Part shown: one piece after another, positions 49,141-58,580 of the stretch
Numbering within the stretch: position 1 is the first letter of the stretch
Layout of the letters: every line of letters starts with the position of its first letter
Assembly: GCF_900156315.1 (NCBI RefSeq)
Contig: NZ_FTNI01000018.1
Span: forward strand, 124,001-188,000
DNA: 64,000 nucleotides
From: Microbispora rosea
GTDB taxonomy: Bacteria > Actinomycetota > Actinomycetes > Streptosporangiales > Streptosporangiaceae
Reading direction: 5' to 3'
The notes under the pieces: model-generated
The model's database searches: none
What the model was told of the DNA's origin: nothing
Seen by the model: the letters and a program-made list of their open reading frames with translations, nothing else
Translations under genes and position numbers: made by a program

Positions 49141-52100
49141 ATGTCCGCGTTCACCTGGACACGCGCGCGCCTGCGCGTCGTCCTGTACATCACCACGCTG
49201 GGGCTCGCCGCCAGTGTCGTGGCGGGGCCGCTCGCGTCGTACGCGGCGGCCGCCATCGACCCGCCGGAGGCCACCGTCAGCGGCGTCGTGTATGCCGACG
49301 TCAACGGCGACGGCCGGCGCGACCCCGGCGAGGCCGGCCTGGCCGGCGTGCGCGTCTCCGACGGCGAGGTCGCCACCACGACCGCCGCCGACGGCTCCTA
49401 CTCTCTGACGATCTCCACCGACCGTCGCAAGACGGACATCGTGTGGGTCTCCCAGCCGCGGGGCTACCGGTTCGGCCTGGACGAGTACAAGGAGCCGAGA
49501 TTCTGGGCCAACCTCGGTCAGCTCGCCGACGACGCCACGCCGACGGCAGACTTCGCGCTCGTCCGTGACGACGTCTCGGACGGCGACACCTTCTCCTGGG
49601 CCAACATCGCCGACCCGCACGTCAACGCGCAGCTGCCCGACCAGATCCGCGAGATCAACTCCACGGGCACCGACCTTCGCTTCATCGCGGTCAGCGGCGA
49701 CCTCACCAACGACGCCAGCCAGGGGCAGTTCGACACGTATCGTCGCGGCATCCAGCAGTCGGCCGTCGGCGTGTGGCCGGCCGTCGGCAACCACGAGTAC
49801 GCGAGCGGCTCGGCGTACGCAGACAAGATCGACAACTTTCGCAAGAACGTCGGTCCGGAGTGGTACTCGTTCAACTACGGCAACCGGCACTTCGTGGTGC
49901 TGGAGAACAACGGCTCGGCGCCGTTCGACGAGGAGTTGAACTGGCTCAAGGACGACCTCGCCGCGAGCGTTCCGCTCGACGACGACCCGAGAAACGACAT
50001 CGAGCTCGTCGTCCTCACCCACCAGCCGATGAACGTGCCGTTCGGATCGCCGTCGGAGTACGACGCCTTCGGTGACGTGCTCGAGAAGTACAAGGCGCAG
50101 CTGATCCTGGTCGGCCACGAGCACTCCAACCACGTCGAGAACAACTCGGCGTTCGCCTCGACCGCCAAGCACATCCAGACGGTGTCGAGCTCGTACACGA
50201 TCGACAACGCGCCCCGTGGTTTCCGCTACATCCACATGGCGGGTCCGGGCTTCGACAACCCGTTCCGGATGTACGGCGAGAACGAGCACCTCACCATCGT
50301 CAGCCCCGCGCCCGGCTCCGAGGCGCCGGCGGTGAAGTTTCCGGGCGTCCAGATCAACGCGTACGACACCGGCGACGAGGTCGTCTCGGCGAGCTACCGG
50401 CTCGACGGCGACGCGAAGTGGTCGCCGCTGCACCACACCGGTGAGTTCACCTGGCAGGCCGATCTTCCCGCCAACCGGCAGAAGGCCGGTGCGCACCGCA
50501 TCGACGTGCAGGTGGTCGACGCGGCCGGCAAGACCTGGACCAAGTCGGCGGACTTCACCCTCACCCACGGCCCGGGCCTCAAGCCGGTCGCCGGAGGCGA
50601 CTGGGACCAGCACCACGGCGACGTGGCGCACTCCGGCGTCGCGCCGGCGCAGGAGGCCGGCCGCCTCCTGGCCTGGAGCTTCCGCACCGAGGGCACCTTC
50701 CTCACCGGGTCGCCGGTCATCCACGGCGGCGTCGTCTACGCGGGCACCCGCGACGAGAACGGCGACGGCAACAGCCGGATCCACGCCGTCCAGCTGAAGG
50801 ACGGCAAGGAGCTGTGGAACTTCCAGGTGCCGCAGTCGATCCACGGCAGCCTCGCCTACGGTGACGGCCTGATCTTCGCGCCGACCCTCGGCTCGGAGCT
50901 GTACGCCGTGGACGCGAAGAGCGGCAAGCTGCGCTGGAAGGCCGTGCCCGAGCAGGCGCCGGCCCCGAACAACCAGCGCACCTACGGCTACTACTCGCCG
51001 GCCGTCTCCGGCCACACCGTGCTCTGGCCGTACCAGACCCGCTTCGGCATCGGCAGCCAGGGCGTCCTCAAGGCGCTCGACACCAAGACCGGGCGGCAGA
51101 TCTGGGCCTCGCCGATGTCCGGCAACCAGATGAGCGACGGCACCCCCGCCGTGATGGACGGCACCGTGTATGTCGGCAACCAGACCGCCGACCGCGTGCT
51201 CGCCTACGACCTGGCCACCGGCGCCCGCAAGTGGACCGGAGCCGAGTCGCTCGGCAACTGGCAGGACGGCGTGCCGACCGCGGCCGAGGGCAAGGTCTTC
51301 ATCGGCGCCGACAACGGCATCGTCGCGCGTGACGCCGGGACCGGCGCGACGCTGTGGACCTACCGGAGCCCGCGTTCCTCGCTCGTCTCGAGCAACTCGA
51401 CCCCGAGCGCCGCGGCCGTCAAGGACGGCGTCGTCTACATGGGCTTCCCGAGCGGCGCCGTCGTCGCCCTCGACGCCCAGACCGGCAACGTCTTCTGGGA
51501 GCGGGTGCTGCCCGGCGACATCTACCACGGTGGCGTCATGTCCAGCCCGGTCGTGGCCGGCGACACGCTCTTCGTCGGCGCCAACAACGGCAGGTTCTAC
51601 GCCCTGGCCACCGACACCGGTCAGATCCTGTGGAGCCACGAGATCGGCACCTGGGTGGGGGCCGGCCCGGCCGTCAGCGGCAACACCGTCGTGGCGGGCG
51701 CCTGGGACGGCAACCTCTACGCCTACGTGCCGGGCGGCCAGTCCGCGCAGCGCTGGGCGACCCTGACCGGCACGGTCAGCGACCCGGAGACAGGCGCTCC
51801 GATCGCCGGTGCGAAGGTCACCGCCGTCGCGGCCGGTCAGGACACCGCCGTGACCAGCACCGACGCCCAGGGCCACTACCGGATCGGCCTGCCGGCGTCC
51901 ACCTGGACCGTCACGGCGGCCAAGCGCGGCCTGATCGCCGACGAGCGCTCGGCGGCCGAGGTCAAGGTCGGCGCCACCGGCAAGGCGACGGCCGACCTGA
52001 GGCTGATCAAGGTGAACCACCCGGTCGCCGGGACGTCGACGTACGCCCCGGACTACGGCAACGGCAGCACGCGCACCGACGTCGTCACGGGCAAGGAGTA

Positions 52101-53841
52101 CTACTACCTGGCCAATGACAAGATCCGGGCGTCCGTGACGCCGTACGCCGGGGGCAACAACGGCGCCGGCGGTCTGGGCCTGGGCGCGCTGTCGGACCTC
52201 ATGCTCAACGACGCCAACGGCGCCGAGACCCTCGACTGGGGCGAGATGCTGCTGCGTCCGAGCCTCACGCCGCCCGACTCGTGGGACCGGCCGGACGACC
52301 AGCTCGACCTGCCCGACCTCGCGGTCGACGGCGCCGCCGTGGTCGGCAACGGTCAGTACCGGGCCAACCCGGCGATCAAGGCCCAGGTCCGCTATGAGAC
52401 CCTGCCCGACGCTCCGATCGTGAAGATGACGGTCAAGCTGACCAACACCGGCACGACGGGCTACCAGGGCTACTTCAACTACATGATCGACCCCGACAGC
52501 TCGGTCGACAACGGCCGGATCCCCGGGTTCGGCGGCGTCAACCCCGGTCTGAAGACCTCGGGGTGGACCGGGAACTACGTCTACGTCGGCGCCGACACGG
52601 CCACCACGAACGGCCAGGCCGCCCATGGTCTCGCGTGGGCGCTGGACACCCCGGCCGCGGTCGGTGCGTACGGCTACGTCGAGGGTCTCTACTACGACGC
52701 CACGATGGCGCCCGGTGCCACCAAGCAGTTCAGCTTCTACCACCTGGCCGACTACGCGACCGCGGGTGGCGACCCCACCGGAAACATCGCGAAGTGGGTC
52801 GGCGAGATCGACCTGCACGACGCGGCCGTGCCGGACGCCGCTCGTGCGGCCGGCACGATCACCGCGGGCGGCGCCGCCGTCGGCGGAGCCCGGGTCACCC
52901 TCGAGCAGGCCGGTACGGTGGTCGCCGCCACGAGCACCGACGCCCAGGGCAAGTACCTCGTCAAGGCCCCGGCCGGTCGGTACGACGTCCGGGTGTCCAA
53001 GCTGGGCTACCAGACGGCCGCCGGCACGGTCACCGTGCCGGCGGCGGGCAGCGGCGTCGCCGACGTCGCGCTGAGCCCGGTCACGGTCGAGGCGGGCTAC
53101 GGCAAGCAGATCGGCTCGGGGCTGGTCGAGGCGGGCTACGGCGACGTCATGCTCGAGAACGACAAGCTCTCGATGGCGATCGCCGACGCCTACAACGACT
53201 CGCAGCTCTCCGGGGGCACCCGCGGGAAGCCGGTCGACGTCGCCGTCCGCGGCATGGCCGACCAGTTCGACTGGATCAACCTGCCCTACGTCTCGGCGAC
53301 CCAGCCGACCGGCAACAACGCGTGGGACATCCGATCGGTGGCGGCGACCGATGTCAAGATCGTCCAGGCGACCGGCGACAAGGCCGTGGTGAAGGTGTCG
53401 GGGCCGGTCACCGGCTTCACGGGTCTGACGGCGACGACGACGTACACGCTGAAGCCGGGCGACGACTTCGCCACCGTCTCGACGGAGCTGAGCAACTCCG
53501 GTTCGGCTCCGCTCAACCTGTGGACCGGTGACGCGATGGACCACGACGCGGCCGGTCAGGCCAGTGTCATCCCGGGCGCCGGCATCGTGGCACCCGGCAC
53601 GACGGCGGTGTACGCCCCGGCCAAGCCGTACATCGGCATGACCGGGACCGACCCGCAGGTCTTCGGGCTCGTCTACGGCACGCCGGTCGGCGCCTTCGAC
53701 GTCTACGCCGCGGGCAACTGGGTGATGAGCCGGTTCAACGTCGACGTTCCGGCGGGCGGCTCCTACACCCTTACCCGCAAGCTCGTCGTCACCCCGGGCA
53801 CCGACGCGGTGAGCATCCTCGACGGCGTCCCCGCGCCGTAA
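49141..53841 (+). CDS. Giant secreted metallophosphoesterase with beta-propeller and carboxypeptidase-regulatory-like domains
   Basis: The 1566-residue protein has a signal peptide (1-36) and an SdrD/Cna-B-like domain with the calcium loop DVNGDGRRDPGE (40-115). A calcineurin-type phosphoesterase (150-330) follows, complete in its metal ligands: D158-x-H160 (IADPHV), D187 (SGDLTND), N217-H218 (VGNHEY), H in LTHQPMN and GHEHSN. A PQQ-like propeller spans about 480-870 (HHGDVAHSG, LKDGKELWNF..), a carboxypeptidase-regulatory-like domain about 872-960 and another about 1240-1300 (STDAQGKYLVKAP); the C-terminus is unassigned beta-rich sequence. It resembles secreted phosphoesterases of actinomycetes, but the length and module number are large. 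ATG 49141 has GAAGGAA upstream. Confidence 0.88.
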   Translation: MSAFTWTRARLRVVLYITTLGLAASVVAGPLASYAAAAIDPPEATVSGVVYADVNGDGRRDPGEAGLAGVRVSDGEVATTTAADGSYSLTISTDRRKTDIVWVSQPRGYRFGLDEYKEPRFWANLGQLADDATPTADFALVRDDVSDGDTFSWANIADPHVNAQLPDQIREINSTGTDLRFIAVSGDLTNDASQGQFDTYRRGIQQSAVGVWPAVGNHEYASGSAYADKIDNFRKNVGPEWYSFNYGNRHFVVLENNGSAPFDEELNWLKDDLAASVPLDDDPRNDIELVVLTHQPMNVPFGSPSEYDAFGDVLEKYKAQLILVGHEHSNHVENNSAFASTAKHIQTVSSSYTIDNAPRGFRYIHMAGPGFDNPFRMYGENEHLTIVSPAPGSEAPAVKFPGVQINAYDTGDEVVSASYRLDGDAKWSPLHHTGEFTWQADLPANRQKAGAHRIDVQVVDAAGKTWTKSADFTLTHGPGLKPVAGGDWDQHHGDVAHSGVAPAQEAGRLLAWSFRTEGTFLTGSPVIHGGVVYAGTRDENGDGNSRIHAVQLKDGKELWNFQVPQSIHGSLAYGDGLIFAPTLGSELYAVDAKSGKLRWKAVPEQAPAPNNQRTYGYYSPAVSGHTVLWPYQTRFGIGSQGVLKALDTKTGRQIWASPMSGNQMSDGTPAVMDGTVYVGNQTADRVLAYDLATGARKWTGAESLGNWQDGVPTAAEGKVFIGADNGIVARDAGTGATLWTYRSPRSSLVSSNSTPSAAAVKDGVVYMGFPSGAVVALDAQTGNVFWERVLPGDIYHGGVMSSPVVAGDTLFVGANNGRFYALATDTGQILWSHEIGTWVGAGPAVSGNTVVAGAWDGNLYAYVPGGQSAQRWATLTGTVSDPETGAPIAGAKVTAVAAGQDTAVTSTDAQGHYRIGLPASTWTVTAAKRGLIADERSAAEVKVGATGKATADLRLIKVNHPVAGTSTYAPDYGNGSTRTDVVTGKEYYYLANDKIRASVTPYAGGNNGAGGLGLGALSDLMLNDANGAETLDWGEMLLRPSLTPPDSWDRPDDQLDLPDLAVDGAAVVGNGQYRANPAIKAQVRYETLPDAPIVKMTVKLTNTGTTGYQGYFNYMIDPDSSVDNGRIPGFGGVNPGLKTSGWTGNYVYVGADTATTNGQAAHGLAWALDTPAAVGAYGYVEGLYYDATMAPGATKQFSFYHLADYATAGGDPTGNIAKWVGEIDLHDAAVPDAARAAGTITAGGAAVGGARVTLEQAGTVVAATSTDAQGKYLVKAPAGRYDVRVSKLGYQTAAGTVTVPAAGSGVADVALSPVTVEAGYGKQIGSGLVEAGYGDVMLENDKLSMAIADAYNDSQLSGGTRGKPVDVAVRGMADQFDWINLPYVSATQPTGNNAWDIRSVAATDVKIVQATGDKAVVKVSGPVTGFTGLTATTTYTLKPGDDFATVSTELSNSGSAPLNLWTGDAMDHDAAGQASVIPGAGIVAPGTTAVYAPAKPYIGMTGTDPQVFGLVYGTPVGAFDVYAAGNWVMSRFNVDVPAGGSYTLTRKLVVTPGTDAVSILDGVPAP

Positions 53842-53862
53842 CGCACATCCACCCATCAGGCA

Positions 53863-53892
53863 GGGCCGGCCCGGACTCCGACGGGCCGGCCC
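53863..53892 (+). terminator. Hairpin terminator after the phosphoesterase gene
   Basis: GGGCCGGCCCG (53863-53873) pairs perfectly with CGGGCCGGCCC (53882-53892) around an 8-base loop, 22 bp after the stop. An 11-bp all-GC stem. Confidence 0.75.
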
Positions 53893-54044
53893 CCGTGCGC
53901 CGAGCCGCCCGAACAGTGGCGGCGGGTCGCATCAGGCGGACCGCGCCATCACGACTACACGACTACACGTGCTGCACCTCGTCGATCCTGCGGGCGCCGC
54001 TGCCCCGCCTGGGCAGGTGGGCTTCCGGCGAGGTCGGCCGTCGC

Positions 54045-54551
54045 TCAGGGACGCCAGGCGTCCTGGTAGTCGGCGTGCCAGTTGTACGCCGATGCTTCCA
54101 GCCTCAGCAGAAGCTCCGCCTGAGCGTGCTCCTCGATCGCCAGGTAGAGCTCGTCGACGAGCACGGACTCCAGGAGATTCACGCGGTCCCGCTTGGCGCC
54201 CAGGTCCCGCTCCGCCTTGTGCGTGTCGGGCTCCCCGGCGTCCACGGCCCTGCGTGCCTGGTCCAGCCCCTCGGCGATGCGGGCACGCAGGAACGCGATC
54301 AATCCCTCGAACACGGCTTCCGCCTGGTGGGCACGGGCCCGGCGCGCGCCGGCCACGATCTCGCGGTAGCGGACGGTGAGAGCGGGCTCGTCCGTGCTCG
54401 TGAGTTCCAGGCGGGGGAACCGCCGCAGGAATGCTCCGCCGTCGGGCGGCTCTTCGTCGCCGACGCCGAGAGCGTCTCCGAGGAGCTCCGCCGCGAGCAG
54501 AGGCCGGTTGCGAACCAGCTCCAGGAGCGTCCCCCCGTTGATCGTCGTCAT
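54045..54551 (-). CDS. Hypothetical helical protein
   Basis: This 168-residue soluble protein is strongly helical and charged: LTVRYREIVAGARRARAHQAEAVFEGLIAFLRARIAEGLDQARRAVDAGEPDTHKAERDLGAKRDRVNLLESVLVDELYLAIEEHAQAELLLRLEASAYNWHADYQDAWRP. I do not recognise a family. ATG 54549-54551 has no ribosome site but a possible -10 hexamer (TAGCCT) just before it, compatible with a leaderless transcript. It is flanked by the terminator of the phosphoesterase and the deaminase-like gene, and looks monocistronic. Confidence 0.5.
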   Translation of the reverse strand: MTTINGGTLLELVRNRPLLAAELLGDALGVGDEEPPDGGAFLRRFPRLELTSTDEPALTVRYREIVAGARRARAHQAEAVFEGLIAFLRARIAEGLDQARRAVDAGEPDTHKAERDLGAKRDRVNLLESVLVDELYLAIEEHAQAELLLRLEASAYNWHADYQDAWRP

Positions 54552-54747
54552 GGCCAGGAGGCTACAGCGAGTAGTCGCACACCCGCCAAGCACGGCTGAC
54601 GTGGGCTGAGGTGGTTTCCTTCTCTCCGGTGGAAGCTCTCTTCAACCGAGTGGGTCTTCACCACACGATCACGTCTCCGGCCTGGTCATGCGCTCCTCGT
54701 CGAGGACGGTGAGGGGCACGGCGACGGCCGACGGCCACGCCCCGGTG

Positions 54748-55521
54748 TCAGGTGCCGTCGACGCGCGCGCCCGCGATTCCCGGGACCACCGGACTCGTGG
54801 TGCCCTCGAGCGTGGTCATCAGGTACCTGGCCGTCTGGTGGTACGCCGGTGCCGAATTCGTGTCGGCGCGCCAGGTCACGTAGAGGCCGTCCGTCGAGAG
54901 TTCGGTGCGGCCGGGGTTGGCGAAGGTGGTGGCGAATGCGTAAAGGTCCTGCTCGCGGGCCATCGTGACGTTCAGGTCCTTCCAGCCCCCGATCCCGCCG
55001 GGATACTCGTGGGTGTACATGACCGTCGCGTTGGGTGCGATGGTGCCCAGCCATTCCGCGCATGTGTCCTGCTGCCTCATCGCTCTCCTGGTGCACGGGG
55101 CGAGTTCGACGTACACGCGGGTCACCGCGATGACGCCGGTGCGGAGGATGTCGTACGCCATGCCGATGGCGTTGCGCTCGGCGTGGACCTTGCCCTCCTC
55201 CAGAGACTCGCTCTGGCTCCATCCGGCGGCGTTGGCGACCTCCAGCCGGTCTCCCTGTCTTCTGAGGACCTCCACGACGGCGAAACACGAGCCGTTGCCC
55301 CATGTCGATCGTCCGCTTGCCACCTTGCCGCGCTGGAAAGCCACCTGCGTGGCGCGGTTGCGGGCGCACTGCGCGGCCAGGTCGGTGATGCCGTGCGTGT
55401 TGACCCAGTCGAGCCAGTGCTTGAACACCTCCTCCGCCGTGGGGTCGCCCTTCGGCGGCGGCGGCATCGGGTTGGTCCCTCCGGCGAAGCGAGATGTCAC
55501 CGCCACAGTGCACATTCCCAT
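54748..55521 (-). CDS. Stand-alone cytidine-deaminase-superfamily zinc enzyme
   Basis: The 257-residue protein shows the deaminase zinc signature: H113-A-E115 in VHAERNAIGMAYDIL and P142-C143 ... C154 in VELAPCTRRAMRQQDTCAEWLG. The PC-x10-C spacing is longer than the PCxxC of CDA/tRNA deaminases, as in bacterial toxin-type or secondary-metabolism deaminases. H113, C143 and C154 would bind zinc and E115 activate water. An upstream region (EEVFKHWLDWVNTHGITDLAAQCARNRATQVAFQRGK) may form a separate substrate-recognition part. ATG 55519-55521 has GGGAG upstream. There is no signal peptide or trafficking domain, so it is not an obvious secreted toxin. Substrate unknown. Confidence 0.62.
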   Translation of the reverse strand: MGMCTVAVTSRFAGGTNPMPPPPKGDPTAEEVFKHWLDWVNTHGITDLAAQCARNRATQVAFQRGKVASGRSTWGNGSCFAVVEVLRRQGDRLEVANAAGWSQSESLEEGKVHAERNAIGMAYDILRTGVIAVTRVYVELAPCTRRAMRQQDTCAEWLGTIAPNATVMYTHEYPGGIGGWKDLNVTMAREQDLYAFATTFANPGRTELSTDGLYVTWRADTNSAPAYHQTARYLMTTLEGTTSPVVPGIAGARVDGT

Positions 55522-55734
55522 GAATCGTCTCCCTGTCGGGGGCCGGGTTGCCGCAGGAACCGCAACATACGTCGGCCGCACGCGGGGAACAATGAGCCGG
55601 CGATTCGATGGCCGGACCTGGACACACGGCCGCGGTCCCGCGGGAGGACGATGTTTCGCAAAGCGTGGCTTTTCGGGTGTCGCCCGGCAGGATGCGGTCC
55701 CGTCCGATGGCGTCGGGGATGCCGACCCTTAACG

Positions 55735-55825
55735 GCCCGCGGGACCCGCCGGCGCGTTCGGCGATCTGCGACATCGTCAGCGAGACCAGCCCGCGCCTGG
55801 TTGTCTGCCCCAAGGCGGAGTACAA
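55735..55825 (-). pseudogene. Remnant of a TetR-type regulator (HTH only)
   Basis: Read on the minus strand, 30 codons give a recognisable TetR HTH core (LVSLTMSQIAERAG), but the recognition helix is lost right after it (..GGSRGPLR) and no ligand domain follows in any frame. It sits divergent from the MFS gene at 56028, the classic arrangement of a TetR-regulated exporter. I read it as a degraded repressor; with only about 15 informative residues the call is tentative. Confidence 0.35.
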
Positions 55826-56027
55826 CCGGTATGGCTACGCCAACGTCACGCAGAAGGGCGGATGCACGCTGAGAGCGCGCCATGGAATACGCACAAATTC
55901 CTCTGTGCACATTCCCCGAAGAGCCGCGCGAGTTCGGCAAGGAACTCGACGCCGTGATCGCACTTGATCGCACGATGGGCCGGACGCCCCGGCGGCCCAA
56001 GCCATCCCTCCCCCCAGGGACACCGCC

Positions 56028-57386
56028 ATGCCCGACGTCAGCAGGCCACGACGACGATTACCCCGGCCCTTTCCTCTTCTTCCATGGCGTTCCGAACGGC
56101 AGCGGGCTGATCGGTCGACGGGGGTGTTGCGCTCACCGGGCTTCGGCCGTTATCTCACCGGGTTCGGCATGTCGCTGGTGGGCGATCAGATCTGGTTCAT
56201 CGCCTTGGGCTGGGCGGCGGCCCGCATGGGGGACCCGCGGCAGACAGCACTGATCATGACAGCCGCGTCCGTTCCCCGAGCGGTGCTGATCCTGCTCGGA
56301 GGGACGGTCGCCGACCGCTACGGGCCTCTGCGCGTGACCCTGGCGAGCCAGACGCTACGCGCCACCCTCATGCTCACCTTCGCCGTCGCGGTGGTGACGA
56401 CGTCGACACCGCACCTCTGGTTGCTGATCGGGGTGGCACTGCTGTTCGGCGCCCTGGACGCCGCTCACATGCCCGCCGCCGCGGCGCTGCCACCCTCGTT
56501 GCTGCAGCCGCACCAACTGCCCGCCGGTCAGGGACTCGTCCAGACCCTGGAACGAACGGCCACGGTGCTCGGGGCTCCGCTCGGGGGGATTCTCGTCGCC
56601 ACCGGCGGCCCTGGCCTGGCCGCCGCCGCCAACGCCGCGCTGTTCACCGCCGCGCTGCTGTCGTTGCGCTCCCTGCGGTTCCCCGTACGACCGCAGGCGG
56701 GTGAGCCGGTCAACCCCCACGGACCGGAGAACCTGTTCGCCTCCCTGTGGACCGGACTGCGCTACGTCGCCACCACACCCGTCCTCGGCCCGATCCTGCT
56801 GGTCGTCACCACCCTGAATCTCGTCGTCGCCGCGCCCCTCAACGTCGGCGTGGCGCTGCTGGCCGGAAACCGTGGGTGGAACGCGACCGGCTTCAGCCTC
56901 GTCATCAGCGGGTTCGGCATCGGAGCCGTCGCCGGTGCTCTACTTCAAGTGGCTCTTCCGTCACCCCGCAAACCCGCCGTCGCGGGACTGCGCTGGGTCG
57001 CCGCAGGCGCCGCCTGCATCGCGCTCCTGCCGTTCGTGCCCGGCCTTCCGCTCACGGCCGTCACCGCCGCCGCACTCGGGTTCACCGCAGGACCCGCGAG
57101 CGCACTGCTCCTCGGAGTCGTCCAGGCCAACACCGACCATGCCTATCTGGGGCGCGTCATGGCACTGGTCAGTTTCTCGGCCCTGGGGCTGGTGCCCGTC
57201 TCCTACACCGTCTTCGGTGTCATGGTCGAGCACTTCGACCTGCAGGCGGCGTTCGGCGCCTGCGCGATCGCCGAGGTCGTCGCCGTCGGCGCAGCCCTCT
57301 GCACCCGATCAATCCGCACGACCACCACACCTCGGACAGTTCCCCGGAAGGACCCCGCCACGGCGGATCGTGACCGCCCTGCATGA
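56028..57386 (+). CDS. MFS transporter (MFS_3 / enterobactin-exporter type)
   Basis: The 452-residue carrier has 12 predicted helices. Features are RYLTGFGMSLVGDQIWFIALGWAAARM in the first helix, GGTVADRYGPLRV as the motif-A loop, MPAAAALPPSLLQPHQLPAGQGLVQTLERTATVLGAPLGGILVA and a charged tail. The layout is of the MFS_3 group with EntS-like exporters. ATG 56028 has AGGGA upstream. The N-terminal 35 residues before the first helix are basic and Pro-rich, and may indicate a later true start. The neighbouring TetR remnant suggests that repressor control has been lost. Confidence 0.8.
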   Translation: MPDVSRPRRRLPRPFPLLPWRSERQRADRSTGVLRSPGFGRYLTGFGMSLVGDQIWFIALGWAAARMGDPRQTALIMTAASVPRAVLILLGGTVADRYGPLRVTLASQTLRATLMLTFAVAVVTTSTPHLWLLIGVALLFGALDAAHMPAAAALPPSLLQPHQLPAGQGLVQTLERTATVLGAPLGGILVATGGPGLAAAANAALFTAALLSLRSLRFPVRPQAGEPVNPHGPENLFASLWTGLRYVATTPVLGPILLVVTTLNLVVAAPLNVGVALLAGNRGWNATGFSLVISGFGIGAVAGALLQVALPSPRKPAVAGLRWVAAGAACIALLPFVPGLPLTAVTAAALGFTAGPASALLLGVVQANTDHAYLGRVMALVSFSALGLVPVSYTVFGVMVEHFDLQAAFGACAIAEVVAVGAALCTRSIRTTTTPRTVPRKDPATADRDRPA

Positions 57387-57573
57387 GGTGGGGAACGGCG
57401 GGACGCATCAGGAGGCCGAGCGGCCTCGTCTCCCTTGTATTCGGCCCGAAGGCGCAGATGGCGACCACTAGGGTTGGGCGGGTTAACGCGACGGGAACGG
57501 CGCATGACGCATTCCACGCTCGTCCTCGTCGACGACACGGCCAGCGCCACACCCATCCGGGAGGCACGACACG

Positions 57574-58458
57574 ATGACCAGCGCCGAGGCCACCGTCGAC
57601 GTGGTGGTGCTCACCATGAACGACCGGCCCGAGCCGTTCCGGCGGGCGATGGTCTCCCTCCTCGCTCAGCAAGAGGTCGATCTTCGGGTGGTCGTCGTCG
57701 GCAACGGCGTGGAGCCCGACGACGTGCCGGACGGGGTCGATGCGGTGGCCCTTCCCGTCAACGAGGGCATCCCCGCTGGGCGGAACGTCGGCGCCGACGC
57801 CTTCGCCGGGCCGGACGCCGGCGAGTTCGTCTTCTTCCTCGACAACGATGCCGTCCTGCCCACGCCGGACACCCTCGCCCGGCTCGTCGCCGTAGCCCGC
57901 CGCCACCCTGCGGCCGCCTACATCCAGCCGCGCATCGCCGACCCCGACACCGGTGTGACGCTGCGCCGATGGGTGCCCCGCCTGCGGGCCGGCACCGCCA
58001 CCCGGCCCGGCACCATCACCGTCATGGCCGAGGGCGTCGTCCTGATCCGCCGCGCCGACTACGAGCAGGCCGGTGGCTGGCCGGGACATTTCTTCCTCTT
58101 CCACGAGGGCATCGACCTGTGCTGGCGGCTGTGGGACCTCGGACGCACCGGCTACTACGCGCCGGACGTTGTCATCCACCATCCCGCCACCGACCCCGCC
58201 AGGCACGCCTCCTTCTACCGTCTCGTCGCCCGCAACAGGGTGTGGCTCGCCTACCGGCGGCTGCCCGCCCCGCTCATCCCCGTCTACCTGGCCGTCTGGA
58301 CGGTGGTCAGCATCGCCAGGATCCGTTCCCGGGCGAACCTCGCCGTCTGGTTCCGGGGGCTGCGCGAGGGACTGAAGGGCGGGCACGGGCAGCGCCGCCC
58401 CATGTCCTGGACCACCGTGGCACGGCTCACCCTCGCGGGCCGTCCCCCGATCGTCTGA
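57574..58458 (+). CDS. GT2-family glycosyltransferase
   Basis: The 294-residue family 2 enzyme has the N-terminal nucleotide-binding region VDVVVLTMNDRPEPFRRAMVSLLAQ, the DxD-type metal motif FFLDNDAVLP (near residue 91), the acceptor region HEGIDLCWRLWDLGRTGYYAPDVVIHH and a membrane-associated helix (PLIPVYLAVWTVVSIARI). Members transfer sugars from NDP-sugars to lipids, polysaccharide or rhamnan. GGGAGGCACG precedes ATG 57574. It is alone between the MFS gene and the convergent GH39-like gene, with a hairpin between them. The acceptor is unknown. Confidence 0.87.
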   Translation: MTSAEATVDVVVLTMNDRPEPFRRAMVSLLAQQEVDLRVVVVGNGVEPDDVPDGVDAVALPVNEGIPAGRNVGADAFAGPDAGEFVFFLDNDAVLPTPDTLARLVAVARRHPAAAYIQPRIADPDTGVTLRRWVPRLRAGTATRPGTITVMAEGVVLIRRADYEQAGGWPGHFFLFHEGIDLCWRLWDLGRTGYYAPDVVIHHPATDPARHASFYRLVARNRVWLAYRRLPAPLIPVYLAVWTVVSIARIRSRANLAVWFRGLREGLKGGHGQRRPMSWTTVARLTLAGRPPIV

Positions 58459-58535
58459 CCGGCGGGCCGGCCCGGACCTCACACGATTCGAAGGGCCGTT
58501 CCCGCCGGGCAGGGTGCTGCCAGGTGCAGAGTGCT

Positions 58536-58563
58536 CCCCGTCGACCGGGTTCGGCCGACGGGG
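58536..58563. terminator. Hairpin between convergent GT2 and GH39-like genes
   Basis: CCCCGTCGACCG pairs with CGGCCGACGGGG around a 4-base loop (11 of 12 pairs), in the 122-bp gap between the two convergent stops. Symmetric enough to act on both strands. Confidence 0.6.
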
Positions 58564-58580
58564 ATGAATTCGGCCGGGAA

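Noticed and set aside
49024-53856. Minus-strand frame of 1610 codons
   Set aside because: Antisense of the phosphoesterase gene, with low-complexity Arg/Gly/Val-rich translation and no domain.
55882-56253. 123-codon plus-strand frame overlapping the MFS start
   Set aside because: No family resemblance, and most of it overlaps the better supported MFS gene in another frame.
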